Positions 44,342 to 51,850 of a stretch of 51,850 nt of DNA are shown here, piece after piece. The notes beneath the pieces were generated by a model. That model did no database searches and was not told the DNA's origin. It saw only the letters and a list, made by a program, of their open reading frames with translations. This stretch comes from Desulfurococcales archaeon (GTDB taxonomy: Archaea; Thermoproteota; Thermoprotei_A; Sulfolobales; NBVN01). Made by a program: the position numbers and the translations under genes. The stretch covers positions 1-51,850 of the forward strand of contig JALWZB010000093.1 in NCBI GenBank assembly GCA_027002995.1. Reading direction: 5' to 3'. The first letter of the stretch is position 1. The number at the start of each line of letters is the position of its first letter.

Positions 44342-45238
44342 TTGGAGTTAGCTTTACTCTATAAGGGCTTAGACAGGGATTGTTTCACCGTCCTTAAGAT
44401 CCTAGATTCGATGCTGGGCAAGTACGAGTATGTCCCCTTAGAGATAATAGAGAGGAAAAGCAAACTACCGCCTAAGGTTCTGGCACGTGTATTGACTAAG
44501 CTAAACAAGATAAAAGCAATAATACGAACGCTAACCCCCAAGACAGGCTACCGCCTCACCTACATAGGTTTAGATCTGCTGGCCCTCCATTCTCTCAGTA
44601 ATGCTGGGGTAATAGCGTACCTCGGAACAAAGGTCGGTATGGGGAAGGAGAGCGAAATATATATCGCCAAGAACCCTGAAGGACAGTTACTCGCTGTGAA
44701 GTTCTATAAGATAGGACGCGTCAGCTTCCAGAAAGTAAAGAGAGTGCGATCATACCTAGTGGATGAGGCTAATTGGATAATCAGATCTAAAGTCACAGCC
44801 GAGAGGGAATATAAAGCGTTGAAGGACCTAATTAAATTCACGCCATACGTCCCTAAAACCTATGGATGGAATAGACATGCAGTAGTGTTAAGCTACATAA
44901 GTGGGATTGAGCTTTATCGCTACAAAGTAGCGATTGACCCTAAGGGGCTGCTTGAAAAGATACTGAGCGCTTTGAGGGAAGCCTACCTCCATGTGGGCAT
45001 AGTCCACGGTGACTTAAGCGAGTACAACATAGTCGTCTCCATGGAAGGCGACAATGAGGTACCTTACATAATCGACTGGCCACAATACGTATACAGGGAC
45101 GACCCAAATCACGAGGCTCTTCTCCGTAGGGACGTGGAATATGTGCTCAAGTTCTTTAAGCGCCGTTACCGAGTCAACATTGATGTCGAGAGAGCCATCA
45201 AGTACGTCAGGGGAGAAGCAGAGAGGCTGTGGGTATGA
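44342..45238 (+). CDS. rio2: RIO2-type serine kinase
   Basis: Atypical kinase/ATPase needed for late maturation of the small ribosomal subunit. An N-terminal winged helix (about 1-90) precedes the RIO domain with flexible P-loop KVGMGKESEIYIA and the VKFYKIGR Lys. The catalytic loop is HVGIVHGDLSEYNIVV and the metal site is YIIDWPQ. At 298 residues it is normal. The start is TTG 44342, with ATTTTTAGTT at 44303-44312 as TATA box. Its last 56 nt overlap the DUF460 frame as annotated. Confidence 0.94.
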   Translation: MELALLYKGLDRDCFTVLKILDSMLGKYEYVPLEIIERKSKLPPKVLARVLTKLNKIKAIIRTLTPKTGYRLTYIGLDLLALHSLSNAGVIAYLGTKVGMGKESEIYIAKNPEGQLLAVKFYKIGRVSFQKVKRVRSYLVDEANWIIRSKVTAEREYKALKDLIKFTPYVPKTYGWNRHAVVLSYISGIELYRYKVAIDPKGLLEKILSALREAYLHVGIVHGDLSEYNIVVSMEGDNEVPYIIDWPQYVYRDDPNHEALLRRDVEYVLKFFKRRYRVNIDVERAIKYVRGEAERLWV

Positions 45239-47285
45239 GCGGACATACGTAGGTGTAGACATAGTTAAGAGCGGCGGTAAAGCCCTTAATAAGTACGTCT
45301 ACGCCATAGCGCTAATTAAGAATGGTCGAGTACTTAAGGTAGATAGAGGTAACCTTGGCCGGTTAGTGAGGTACCTGTGGGATTACAGACCTGCAACGCT
45401 CGCAACGGATAACATCCTTGAACTGGGGGGCTCTAAAAGGAACTTAGTCCGAATACTGAAGCTTGTACCGCCAGATACGGAGTTCATTCAGGTAACGTTA
45501 GAAGGGCAGACGTCCATGAACTTAAGACGTGTAGCCAACATAGCGGGCATGGAACTCGATAAAGGCAAGCTGAACCCCGCCAAGACTGCGGTCCTTGTTG
45601 CAACCTTAGCATGGAGCGGGTACGGGGAGAGACTAGATGTTTATGAAAGGAAGGTCAGGATAAATGTATTCAAGGGCAGATCCGGTCATGCCGGAGGCTC
45701 GCGTGCGGGCAAATTCCAGAGAAATCTCCGAGGAGCTGTAGCGCGGATGGTTAAGAAGCTTAGAGAGGAATTAGAGCGCCGTGGATTCGATTACGACGTC
45801 ATGATTCGCCGCAGTAAGGGAGGGGTTGAGCAGGCTGTGTTCACTGTATATGCGTCGAGAGAGGAGCTATTCGGTGTTGTGAAGAGGGTTAAAGGTCACG
45901 ATGTTGAAGTGAGGATAAAGCCCGTCATAAGTAGGAGGTTCCTCAAGCTAATAGCGCCGCAGGAGACCCCTAAGAAATACTTAATAGTTGGCTACGATCC
46001 TGGGATGCAGGTCGGCCTAGCTGTAATAGATTTAGACATGAAGCCACACCTAATAACATCCGGGCGTGAGCTTGATCGAGGAGAGATACTCTCGAAACTC
46101 ACGAGTATAGGCATACCCGTTATAGTAGCTACTGACAAGAACCCGCCACCCGAGATGGTCAGAAAACTTGCGGCGATGCTGAACGCCCAGTTATTCGTAC
46201 CTCCCCGGTCGCTTTCCACAAGCGAGAAAGAAATGCTGGTATCAGAATATAGTCGCTTGCATGGGGTTGGGATTAAGAACACGCATGAACGTGACGCACT
46301 CTCTGCGGCATTGAAGGCGTACAGGTTTTACCAGGATAAACTAGAGAAGTTAGTGAAGAAAATCAAGAGTATGGGGCTCTCCGTAAAGAACTTGCAGAAG
46401 TATAAGGTACGAATACTAATGAATGAGCCCCTAAGCGCGATAATTGAGGATATAATTAACGACTACGTTAGGCCAGCTGAACCCTCAGTAACTTCATTGA
46501 GGAGGCAGGCCCCGCTAACGTTACCATATCAGGCTCACGAGGTCTCTAAACATATTGAGAAGATTAAGGAGCTTGAACGGCGTGTGGACGAGCTACTTCG
46601 AGAGCGTGAAATTTTGAAGAGTAAGGTCAAGGATTCTGAAGCCCGCATTAGGGAGCTGGAACACAGTGTGCGAACGCTAACGGAATCTATAAACGAGAAA
46701 ATTGCTAGGGATAGGAAGGTTAGCGAGCTCCTGACAAGGCTTAAGAACGCTTCACAGAGAATTGAGGAGCTAGAGCATGAAGTGCTTAGCTTGAAGGAAA
46801 GATTAGCCTCCGTGGGTAAGGTTCTTGAACGCGTATTCGCGGGTGAATTAACGCTCCTGCCGCGCTACGGAGTTAAGTACGTGGTGAGTGATGATAAGTT
46901 AAACGCGGTGTTTGTCGACGATTTGCGTCAGATACTTTCGGCCGGTACTATAGGTAGCCTAGCCTCGAGGAAGGTTGTATTGCCGCCGGGTCGCGAGAGA
47001 GATTCTGAACTCCTTGTAAAGGAGTACCTAATACCAGCAACGACGGCCCGGGAGGTGTGGGACGTGAGTCCGAGCTTGGTTGCCGTAGATTCAGAGACGC
47101 TCAGCAGATTGCGTGCGGCTGAGGAGGAGGTCGCGAGAATTAAGGAAGAGATGATGAGGCAAAGGGAGCTAACTTACGCAGATTTAGAAGCCATTTTGAA
47201 AGAATACCGGGAGTCCCGCTTATCAGCTTCACTGAATACGTCCAAGGTAAAGTACTTTGAAGGTTATGTAAGAGAGCACGATTGA
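45183..47285 (+). CDS. DUF460 protein, predicted RuvC/YqgF-like nuclease (COG2433)
   Basis: About 700 residues. The start of the homologous part is TYVGVDIVKSGGKALNKYVYAIAL, a first RNase-H-like domain. A basic RNA-binding-like region (KFQRNLRGAVARMVKKLREELERRG) follows. A second RNase-H-like domain has YLIVGYDPGMQVGLAVIDLD, VIVATDKNPP and HERDALSAALKAY. A long coiled coil spans about residues 455-555, and a C-terminal domain ends it. No good start exists near TYVGVD. ATG 45183 (track: 45141) overlaps rio2 by 56 nt without a ribosome-binding site; see findings for a possible frameshift. The stop overlaps the opposing PiT gene by 57 nt. Confidence 0.85.
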   Translation: MSREPSSTSGEKQRGCGYERTYVGVDIVKSGGKALNKYVYAIALIKNGRVLKVDRGNLGRLVRYLWDYRPATLATDNILELGGSKRNLVRILKLVPPDTEFIQVTLEGQTSMNLRRVANIAGMELDKGKLNPAKTAVLVATLAWSGYGERLDVYERKVRINVFKGRSGHAGGSRAGKFQRNLRGAVARMVKKLREELERRGFDYDVMIRRSKGGVEQAVFTVYASREELFGVVKRVKGHDVEVRIKPVISRRFLKLIAPQETPKKYLIVGYDPGMQVGLAVIDLDMKPHLITSGRELDRGEILSKLTSIGIPVIVATDKNPPPEMVRKLAAMLNAQLFVPPRSLSTSEKEMLVSEYSRLHGVGIKNTHERDALSAALKAYRFYQDKLEKLVKKIKSMGLSVKNLQKYKVRILMNEPLSAIIEDIINDYVRPAEPSVTSLRRQAPLTLPYQAHEVSKHIEKIKELERRVDELLREREILKSKVKDSEARIRELEHSVRTLTESINEKIARDRKVSELLTRLKNASQRIEELEHEVLSLKERLASVGKVLERVFAGELTLLPRYGVKYVVSDDKLNAVFVDDLRQILSAGTIGSLASRKVVLPPGRERDSELLVKEYLIPATTAREVWDVSPSLVAVDSETLSRLRAAEEEVARIKEEMMRQRELTYADLEAILKEYRESRLSASLNTSKVKYFEGYVREHD

Positions 47286-48161
47286 GAGAATCAGTGGCAA
47301 TACCCAACTAAGCATTATGTACGTTGCTACCCTACGTCTACTTATCAACCTGAGCCTCATAGCTAGTGCTGTCCCCAACATACCGGAGAATATGGAGATA
47401 GACATTGGGAGCGGTATGGAGAACTGAGTACCTATCTCAGTCAGTATTAGAGTTGAGACATAGGGAGCTACTGAGCTAGTGTACCTTAATCCATAGAATC
47501 CGGAGCCTAACTTAGTGACCCCGTGTCGACCCTGAATCACCAGCACGCCTACGATTATACCGGATATCGTGAGTGCCACGGTGAGCAAGTCACCTGTACT
47601 CTGGCCAGCAAACGCCACTACAAAGCCTATGGTGTTCGCACCCAAGGTGTAGGCAGTGATGAACACCATCACTATGCTCGCAAGCTTAAGTGCAAGCAAA
47701 CTGCTAATTATCCCGTTTTTTCGTGAAGCTATGAGCTTAACAAAGAGAAAGGCTACGATAACGGACGCTAAGAAAGTTACGCACCAGAAACCCAGTATCT
47801 TAAGGATCTCACTCGTTGCTTCGAAACCATACGTGAGTAAGTAACCTATGTAAATACCAACAAAGACCTGCGTTATGGATGTGACGAAGCCGCTGACCGT
47901 GAGCATCACTAGTATGATTATCGCCAGAGTGAACGATGCTTCTATAGCGTTTCTTGGAAGGCTTACACCCCCCAGGAACTTCCAACCTTCAATCAGATAC
48001 CCCAAGCTAAGCCCGGCTATCGCTAAAGCGGAGATCGTGGTTCGCCTTAATATCCTAGAACCCGCGGCCGGTCCAGCAATGACGCCCATATTATTTCCAA
48101 CAGCTATCGCTACTGCGGTTAGTAGTAGTGCTTGAAGCACCACCTGCATGGTACTCACCAA
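47229..48161 (-). CDS. PiT-family inorganic phosphate transporter
   Basis: Multi-pass membrane protein with about ten hydrophobic segments in 310 residues. It has the two inverted family repeats: VAIAVGNNMGVIAGPAAGSRILRR in the first (compare GANDxxNAxGT-type signatures) and TLGANTIGFVVAFAGQ in the second. It probably imports phosphate with a cation. It is directly downstream of a DUF47/PhoU-like gene, the standard partner of PiT transporters in archaea and bacteria. Confidence 0.85.
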   Translation of the reverse strand: MVSTMQVVLQALLLTAVAIAVGNNMGVIAGPAAGSRILRRTTISALAIAGLSLGYLIEGWKFLGGVSLPRNAIEASFTLAIIILVMLTVSGFVTSITQVFVGIYIGYLLTYGFEATSEILKILGFWCVTFLASVIVAFLFVKLIASRKNGIISSLLALKLASIVMVFITAYTLGANTIGFVVAFAGQSTGDLLTVALTISGIIVGVLVIQGRHGVTKLGSGFYGLRYTSSVAPYVSTLILTEIGTQFSIPLPMSISIFSGMLGTALAMRLRLISRRRVATYIMLSWVLPLILSIVLSYITFKVLYLGRIQ

Positions 48162-48205
48162 CCATTGTTACTATCATATAGCATCGGACTTTACTAAGAG
48201 CTTCA

Positions 48206-48880
48206 CTAGTATCGCATTGAGCTAATAACCCTAATCAACAGGTGTGAGGCATCCTCGCAAGCATCCACTATAGTATCCAAGCTCTTAATCATCTCAAGCA
48301 AGTGATTAAAGGTTATGGCACTTATCTCAGGGCCTAAGCTATACAGTTTATCAAGGATAGCATTCTTCATCTCATCGACCCTGTCCTCATAAACGTCAAT
48401 TACATCATCTAACTCCTGGAGCTTATTGAAGTCCTCGAGAGCGATTTCTAGTTCCTCCTTGAGTGTTTCTAAAGCTTTAGCTGCAATGACGGTTACTTTA
48501 AGTATTTCCTTGTACATGCTCCTCGCGTGTTCTGTTCCCGATATTCCGGTTCTAAAGGCCCTACCGTACTCCATCGCTATAAAGTATGTTAGGTCAAGTA
48601 TGTCATCTATCCTGTCTATCAAGAATTCTATGTCACCCAAGAGTGCCACAGGCACTGCACCGTGGGTCACCATTTCCGTTAATTCAGCCGCTATCTTGTC
48701 GCCGTGCTTCTCGTAAGTTATTACTTCGACTATCAAGGATTCCATCTCATGGTCTTTTATGTCGCCCTTAAGTAGTCTCTCTATGATTAGCATGGACTTT
48801 AAGGAGAGGTCTACGTGCTTCGCTAGCTTACTGAACAGTTCCTCCTCGCCAGACATTAGTAGCTTCTTAAATAGCTTCAT
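48206..48880 (-). CDS. DUF47/PhoU-like PiT accessory protein
   Basis: All-helical PhoU-like protein: MKLFKKLLMSGEEELFSKLAKHVDLSLKSM, EYHG-like spacing with YEKHGDKIAAELTEM, then LIDRIDDILDLTYFIA and later EXXXD helices that can bind metal clusters. It likely regulates the PiT transporter encoded 44 nt downstream. The track start at 48919 lies next to the TTTATAAA box; ATG 48880 gives the standard family start and 224 residues. Confidence 0.87.
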   Translation of the reverse strand: MKLFKKLLMSGEEELFSKLAKHVDLSLKSMLIIERLLKGDIKDHEMESLIVEVITYEKHGDKIAAELTEMVTHGAVPVALLGDIEFLIDRIDDILDLTYFIAMEYGRAFRTGISGTEHARSMYKEILKVTVIAAKALETLKEELEIALEDFNKLQELDDVIDVYEDRVDEMKNAILDKLYSLGPEISAITFNHLLEMIKSLDTIVDACEDASHLLIRVISSMRY

Positions 48881-48919
48881 TCTTACTGCACCACGCGGTA
48901 AAGTATATTGCCTCCTCAA

Positions 48920-48927
48920 TTTATAAA
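48920..48927. promoter_or_regulatory. Palindromic TATA box TTTATAAA between DUF47 and ASCH genes
   Basis: TTTATAAA is the only TATA-like box in the gap between the divergent genes. It predicts starts near 48897 (minus; DUF47 ATG 48880) and 48950 (plus; ASCH ATG 48945 or 48969). The plus-strand prediction falls just past ATG 48945, which slightly favours ATG 48969. Confidence 0.5.
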
Positions 48928-48944
48928 GACGCTAGGGGCTATGC

Positions 48945-49283
48945 ATGGGGAAGCGCCGTAGAAAGTTAATGTTCAAAAAAGAGTATGGGGAAGGCATAGT
49001 TAAGGGGTCGAAGACATCGACGATAAGACTCTCCAGCACCCTCAAGAAGGGGGATGAAGTTGAGATAGTTGCTGGCAGGGTTCGACTAGGGGTTGCAAGG
49101 ATCGAGGATGTCGAAGTAAAAAAGGTTCGCGAGTTAACTGATGAAGATGCTAGGATCGACGGCTTCAATAATAGGGAGGAACTCGTGAAGGCCCTTAAGA
49201 GAATCTATGGGAGCAGGATCACAGACAGGACAGAAGTTAAGCTCATAAGGTTCCGCATGATTAAAGATAATGAAGAACAGTAA
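48945..49283 (+). CDS. ASCH domain protein
   Basis: 112 residues with the RNA-binding ASCH fold: MFKKEYGEGIVKGSKTSTIRLSSTLKKGDEVEIVAGRVRLGVARIEDVEVKKVRELTDEDARIDGF. The K..TIR and GDEV patterns are family signatures. Related proteins bind RNA or act on modified nucleosides; no specific role can be given. ATG 48969 is an alternative start that begins directly with the ASCH sequence. Confidence 0.85.
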   Translation: MGKRRRKLMFKKEYGEGIVKGSKTSTIRLSSTLKKGDEVEIVAGRVRLGVARIEDVEVKKVRELTDEDARIDGFNNREELVKALKRIYGSRITDRTEVKLIRFRMIKDNEEQ

Positions 49284-49303
49284 TTGACTTAATTTACCCT
49301 AGT

Positions 49304-49705
49304 TCACATTGTGAACTTTATGTACGCTATGCTGGACTTAGGGACTATGTACCCCTTATCCTCTATCCTGAATCCTAACTCATACTTTGTAACCTTCATT
49401 AACTTCCCCTGAAAGCTCAGCCCATTTACTAAGTACACCTCCACATCACTCCCAACCATGTCAGAGTCTATTACCGTGTCCCTCAATTGCTCATTACTGT
49501 ACCCATGTAGCTCTGTGGCCTCAGCAACGGCGTATAGTATTGCATGCCTGAAGATCACCACTGGCGAGCCCTCTGACCGAACACCTATTTCGTACCTAGC
49601 CACCTCATCTATTAATCCCTTGATTGGTTCATCCTTCCCCATAACATAGATAGTTACTTCACGACCGACAAACCTTGCATCTATTAAGTTCTCTCTGAGA
49701 GGCAT
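49304..49705 (-). CDS. Tandem Sm/Hfq-like two-repeat protein
   Basis: 133 residues made of two similar halves. Repeat 1: VGREVTIYVMGKDEPIKGLIDEVARYEIGVRSEGSPVVIFRHAILYAVA. Repeat 2: VGSDVEVYLVNGLSFQGKLMKVTKYELGFRIEDKGYIVPKSSIAYIKF. Both follow the Sm fold. Repeat 2 has the Hfq-like YLVNG..xxG start, and repeat 1 an IFRHAI segment like the Hfq YKHAIS motif. Such a fused pair could form trimeric rings with six Sm folds. RNA binding is inferred. The gene is separate from the ordinary SmAP at 42611. Confidence 0.75.
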   Translation of the reverse strand: MPLRENLIDARFVGREVTIYVMGKDEPIKGLIDEVARYEIGVRSEGSPVVIFRHAILYAVAEATELHGYSNEQLRDTVIDSDMVGSDVEVYLVNGLSFQGKLMKVTKYELGFRIEDKGYIVPKSSIAYIKFTM

Positions 49706-49827
49706 TTCCTAACGCACCACTAGCTATTCTTAAGTCAACTATAATAAGCTGTGTTGTTTTGCATAAGTATGGGCTACGCCGGAGAAGTCAATGATGAATA
49801 GTAGCGGTATGATCAGGTAGCTAATGA

Positions 49828-50646
49828 TTAGGCTGAGCTACTCTGAGACTCCCATGTACTTTCCCTATTGGTTATCATTAGCGTGAGTGAAGCCATAGTC
49901 TCGACGAACTTAAACATGAGCTCAGGGTGATGTTCGGAGAAGTCTGCCGAAATACTCTTTAGTACTGGGGTGATGCACTTGTCCTTGACTATGCGGATAC
50001 CGGATAGTGCATCATTTAAATGATCAAGCATTCCCTTAAAGAACGCGTACGCGTATACGTCCTGACGTAATATGTTACCCATGGGGTGTACTATAACACT
50101 TTGCCCAACAACTCTGGGTAACGGACTAACCTCCCCTGCTAACGTTGCATTCGCAAGAAGAGATTGGAGCTGGATCTCGAAAAAATCATTTAGGGTTAGA
50201 GGTGTTAGGATGGCATCAATTCTGAAGCCCATGCTCCGTAGCCTTGGTGTGAGGGAATTTATGATTCCCGGTAAGCTGAAGGACTTCATTCCCTCCTCCG
50301 CCTTAACGGCAAGGTAAATTAAGGGTATCCTCCGTGCAAGCTTTGCATGCATAACCTGCGATACCGCATGATCCAAAGCAAGAACTAGTACGTGACCTCC
50401 ATACCTCTCCTCAATTAAGCTAACCATCTCCGCTAACACTAGACTCTCCACTATTCTTTCTTTTAAAGCAAGAACAGCAACTAACGCTCCGTACCTTAAC
50501 CTTATAGACCTAGAGATTCCTCTCCTAATTCTTTTGACTAAGGACCTACTTAGACAGTAAACGCATAACTTCTCTCCTGAGTCCCGTCTAAGATATACAG
50601 CGGGTCTCCGCTTGCATACATCACATAGCCTATTGTCAACGTTCAA
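49828..50646 (-). CDS. Ncs6/TtuA-family paralogue without PP-loop (Ncs2-like?)
   Basis: 272 residues. The N-terminus LCDVCKRRPAVYLRRDSGEKLCVYC is the zinc finger typical of tRNA 2-thiolation enzymes of the Ncs6/TtuA group. The following Rossmann-like segment GALVAVLALKERIVESLVLAEM aligns in position with the ATP-binding SGGKDS loop but has LALKER instead. The central CxxC pair for the Fe-S cluster also appears absent, and only PELMFKFVETMASL recalls the family end. It may be an inactive partner subunit, like eukaryotic Ncs2. This is inference from residue patterns. Confidence 0.6.
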   Translation of the reverse strand: MNVDNRLCDVCKRRPAVYLRRDSGEKLCVYCLSRSLVKRIRRGISRSIRLRYGALVAVLALKERIVESLVLAEMVSLIEERYGGHVLVLALDHAVSQVMHAKLARRIPLIYLAVKAEEGMKSFSLPGIINSLTPRLRSMGFRIDAILTPLTLNDFFEIQLQSLLANATLAGEVSPLPRVVGQSVIVHPMGNILRQDVYAYAFFKGMLDHLNDALSGIRIVKDKCITPVLKSISADFSEHHPELMFKFVETMASLTLMITNRESTWESQSSSA

Positions 50647-50653
50647 GAGGACC

Positions 50654-50983
50654 CTATACCTCCAGGATATCTAGCCGATCCTCTTTCAGCACCATACGTA
50701 ACTTGTTCTTGAACTCCTCAAATGACGCGTCAGTAAGACCTTGAGCTATTATACTCATTAACTCCATGACGTAGGGATTCAGGTAATCTGGTCCCTCAAT
50801 AATCTCCTCCCTTAACGTATCAAAGTACTCCTGCAGATCTTCGGCGCTCACGAGCTTGTGCTTCCATAGATAAGCAGCGTAACCGCAAAGCAAAGCAACG
50901 AAGAAGTTAGCACTATCTATATCCCCTTTCTCAAGTACTTCCTGCTCATATGATTCTAATACTGACTCAACGCTTGGAAGCAT
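50654..50983 (-). CDS. Hypothetical acidic helical protein, 109 residues
   Basis: Not recognised. The protein is predicted to be mainly helical and acidic (VLESYEQEVLEKGDIDSANFFVALLCGYAAYLWKHKLVSAEDLQEYFDTLREEIIEGPDYLNPYV). It ends seven nucleotides from the start of the Ncs6-like gene on the same strand, so the two are very likely one operon and may work together. GCTTTAATTA near 51020 is the probable promoter. Confidence 0.65.
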   Translation of the reverse strand: MLPSVESVLESYEQEVLEKGDIDSANFFVALLCGYAAYLWKHKLVSAEDLQEYFDTLREEIIEGPDYLNPYVMELMSIIAQGLTDASFEEFKNKLRMVLKEDRLDILEV

Positions 50984-51049
50984 GAAATATTCCCGCCACC
51001 CCCTACATGGAAGGGGTAATTAAAGCTTTCGGTTACCCTGCTCCTAAAG

Positions 51050-51057
51050 TTTATATA
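51050..51057 (+). promoter_or_regulatory. Strong TATA box of the thermosome gene
   Basis: TTTATATA with CCTAAAG directly upstream (TFB recognition-like). The centre is about 26 nt before ATG 51079, so the thermosome mRNA is probably leaderless. A strong consensus promoter fits an abundant chaperonin. Confidence 0.7.
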
Positions 51058-51078
51058 GAAGTGGTTCTCCTAGAACTA

Positions 51079-51850
51079 ATGGGTGAGTTCATGGTTGCAC
51101 TCTATGGAGTTCCTGTAGTGATACTAAAGGAAGGAACTCAGAGGACGTATGGGCGCGAGGCCCTAAGGAACAACATCATAGCCGCTAGGGCGCTGGCTGA
51201 GGTTCTGAAAACTAGCCTAGGTCCTAGGGGCTTAGACAAGATGCTCGTAGATTCATTTGGCGACATTACCGTAACTAATGACGGTGCCACAATAGTTAAG
51301 GAAATGGAGGTACAGCACCCAGCCGCTAAACTCTTAGTGGAATCGGCTAAGGCGGTTGATGCTGAGGTTGGCGATGGCACCACATCGGTTGTAGTTCTTG
51401 CAGGCGAGTTACTTGGTAAGGCGGAAGCATTACTTGACCAGAACATACACCCGACAATAATAATTGAGGGCTACAAGAAAGCCATGAACAAAGCCTTAGA
51501 GATACTTGATGAGATAGGCACTAAGTTAGAAGTTGGTGATATTGAGACTAAGGAAGGTTATGAGAAGACCAAGAAGTCACTGTACCGTGTGGTCTACTCA
51601 ACCCTAGCGAGCAAGTACCTAGCGACACCGGACTTAATTGACATGATGATTAACATAGCGATTGATGCTGCCTTGCGAGTGGCTGAGAGAAGGCCTGATG
51701 GTACCTACAACGTCAGGCTCGATAACGTGAAGATTGAGAAAAAGAAGGGAGCGTCTCTTGCTGATACTAAGTTGATTTATGGTATTGTGTTGGATAAGGA
51801 GGTTGTGCATCCGGGTATGCCTAGGAGGGTTGAGAACGCGAAGATAGCGC
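51079..51850 (+). CDS. thsA: Thermosome subunit (partial, 3' end beyond window)
   Basis: Group II chaperonin subunit that folds proteins in the cytosol. The visible 257 codons include [44 protein letters not shown], the ATP-binding [21 protein letters not shown] and [16 protein letters not shown] with the catalytic Asp of the GDGTTS motif. The ORF track omits it because it runs off the window. Which subunit (alpha, beta or gamma) cannot be told. ATG 51091 is an alternative start. Confidence 0.96.
   Translation, partial: MGEFMVALYGVPVVILKEGTQRTYGREALRNNIIAARALAEVLKTSLGPRGLDKMLVDSFGDITVTNDGATIVKEMEVQHPAAKLLVESAKAVDAEVGDGTTSVVVLAGELLGKAEALLDQNIHPTIIIEGYKKAMNKALEILDEIGTKLEVGDIETKEGYEKTKKSLYRVVYSTLASKYLATPDLIDMMINIAIDAALRVAERRPDGTYNVRLDNVKIEKKKGASLADTKLIYGIVLDKEVVHPGMPRRVENAKIA

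Noticed and set aside
49791-49846. Possible third C/D box sRNA (ATGATGA ... ATGATTA ... CTGA)
   Set aside because: Box C and a box D are present, but D' is only ATGA, C' has a mismatch, no convincing promoter precedes it, and it runs into the end of the opposing gene. Too weak to call.
1-51850. CRISPR array, insertion sequence, provirus or replication origin
   Set aside because: No regularly spaced repeats, transposase, integrase, att-like duplication at the tRNA genes, or origin-binding clusters were seen on reading both strands.

Overview
This window reads as a chromosomal segment of a hyperthermophilic archaeon of the Thermoproteota (crenarchaeal type). The evidence is a full-length reverse gyrase, two Alba chromatin proteins, an archaeal thermosome, archaeal-type ribosomal proteins (S26e, L44e, S27e), SRP54, aIF5A, aIF2-alpha, Nop10 and Pus10, and tRNA genes with short introns at position 37/38. 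Promoters are TATA-type with many leaderless or short-leader starts. The gene set resembles Desulfurococcales-like genomes, but I cannot name a species. The region is mostly core genome. I see no CRISPR array, intact insertion sequence, rRNA operon or replication origin.

Layout. 1-2654 (minus): Pus10 (cut by the window edge), SRP54 and aIF5A. 2755-2847: intron-bearing tRNA-Asp. 2946-6426 (plus): ProRS, S26e, L44e, S27e, aIF2-alpha and Nop10, a translation cluster. 6476-9601: CDP-archaeol synthase, a RadA-like ATPase, an RNase-H-fold protein, a DUF134 regulator and KsgA. 9665-13946: a Clp1/Grc3 kinase, then the three enzymes of the archaeal mevalonate branch (UbiD-type anhydromevalonate phosphate decarboxylase and both phosphomevalonate dehydratase subunits), then thymidylate kinase. 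14528-17205: FAU-1, UPF0147, an SSSCA1-type zinc protein, intron-bearing tRNA-Leu and a shortened TFS/Rpb9-like protein. 17206-17852 is almost gene-free but holds what looks like a frameshifted gene relic.

18200-25732: DHPS-like protein, an AbrB-like protein, an alkyltransferase, two unrecognised proteins, a TGS GTPase, RNase HII, a TIM-barrel protein and a DUF354 protein. 25805-31032: phosphohexomutase, Trm112-like, winged-helix, TIP49, small membrane protein, hexulose-phosphate synthase and Alba-1. 31122-38494: a hypothetical protein, XPB helicase, an unknown gene, a candidate C/D sRNA, a RAM-domain regulator, a decayed iorA/iorB relic, CTP synthase and the Nnr repair enzyme. 38573-45238: reverse gyrase, Alba-2, Sm protein, archaeal MAT, a convincing C/D box sRNA and Rio2. 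45183-51850: DUF460 nuclease candidate, PiT transporter with its DUF47 partner, ASCH protein, a tandem Sm/Hfq-like protein, an Ncs6-like protein with a destroyed PP-loop, and the thermosome (cut by the window edge).

The most noteworthy observations are: (1) a relic at 34655-35262 in which the start of iorA is joined to the end of iorB; (2) repeated use of one symmetric TATA element between divergent genes, with a perfect inverted repeat around the one at 18158-18180; (3) one strong and one plausible C/D box sRNA missed by an ORF track; (4) a protein made of two Hfq/Sm-like repeats; (5) a thiouridylase-family paralogue lacking its ATP-binding loop; and (6) a DUF460 gene whose reading frame suggests a one-base deletion at its natural start. 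No single gene cluster looks like a new defence or mobile system.
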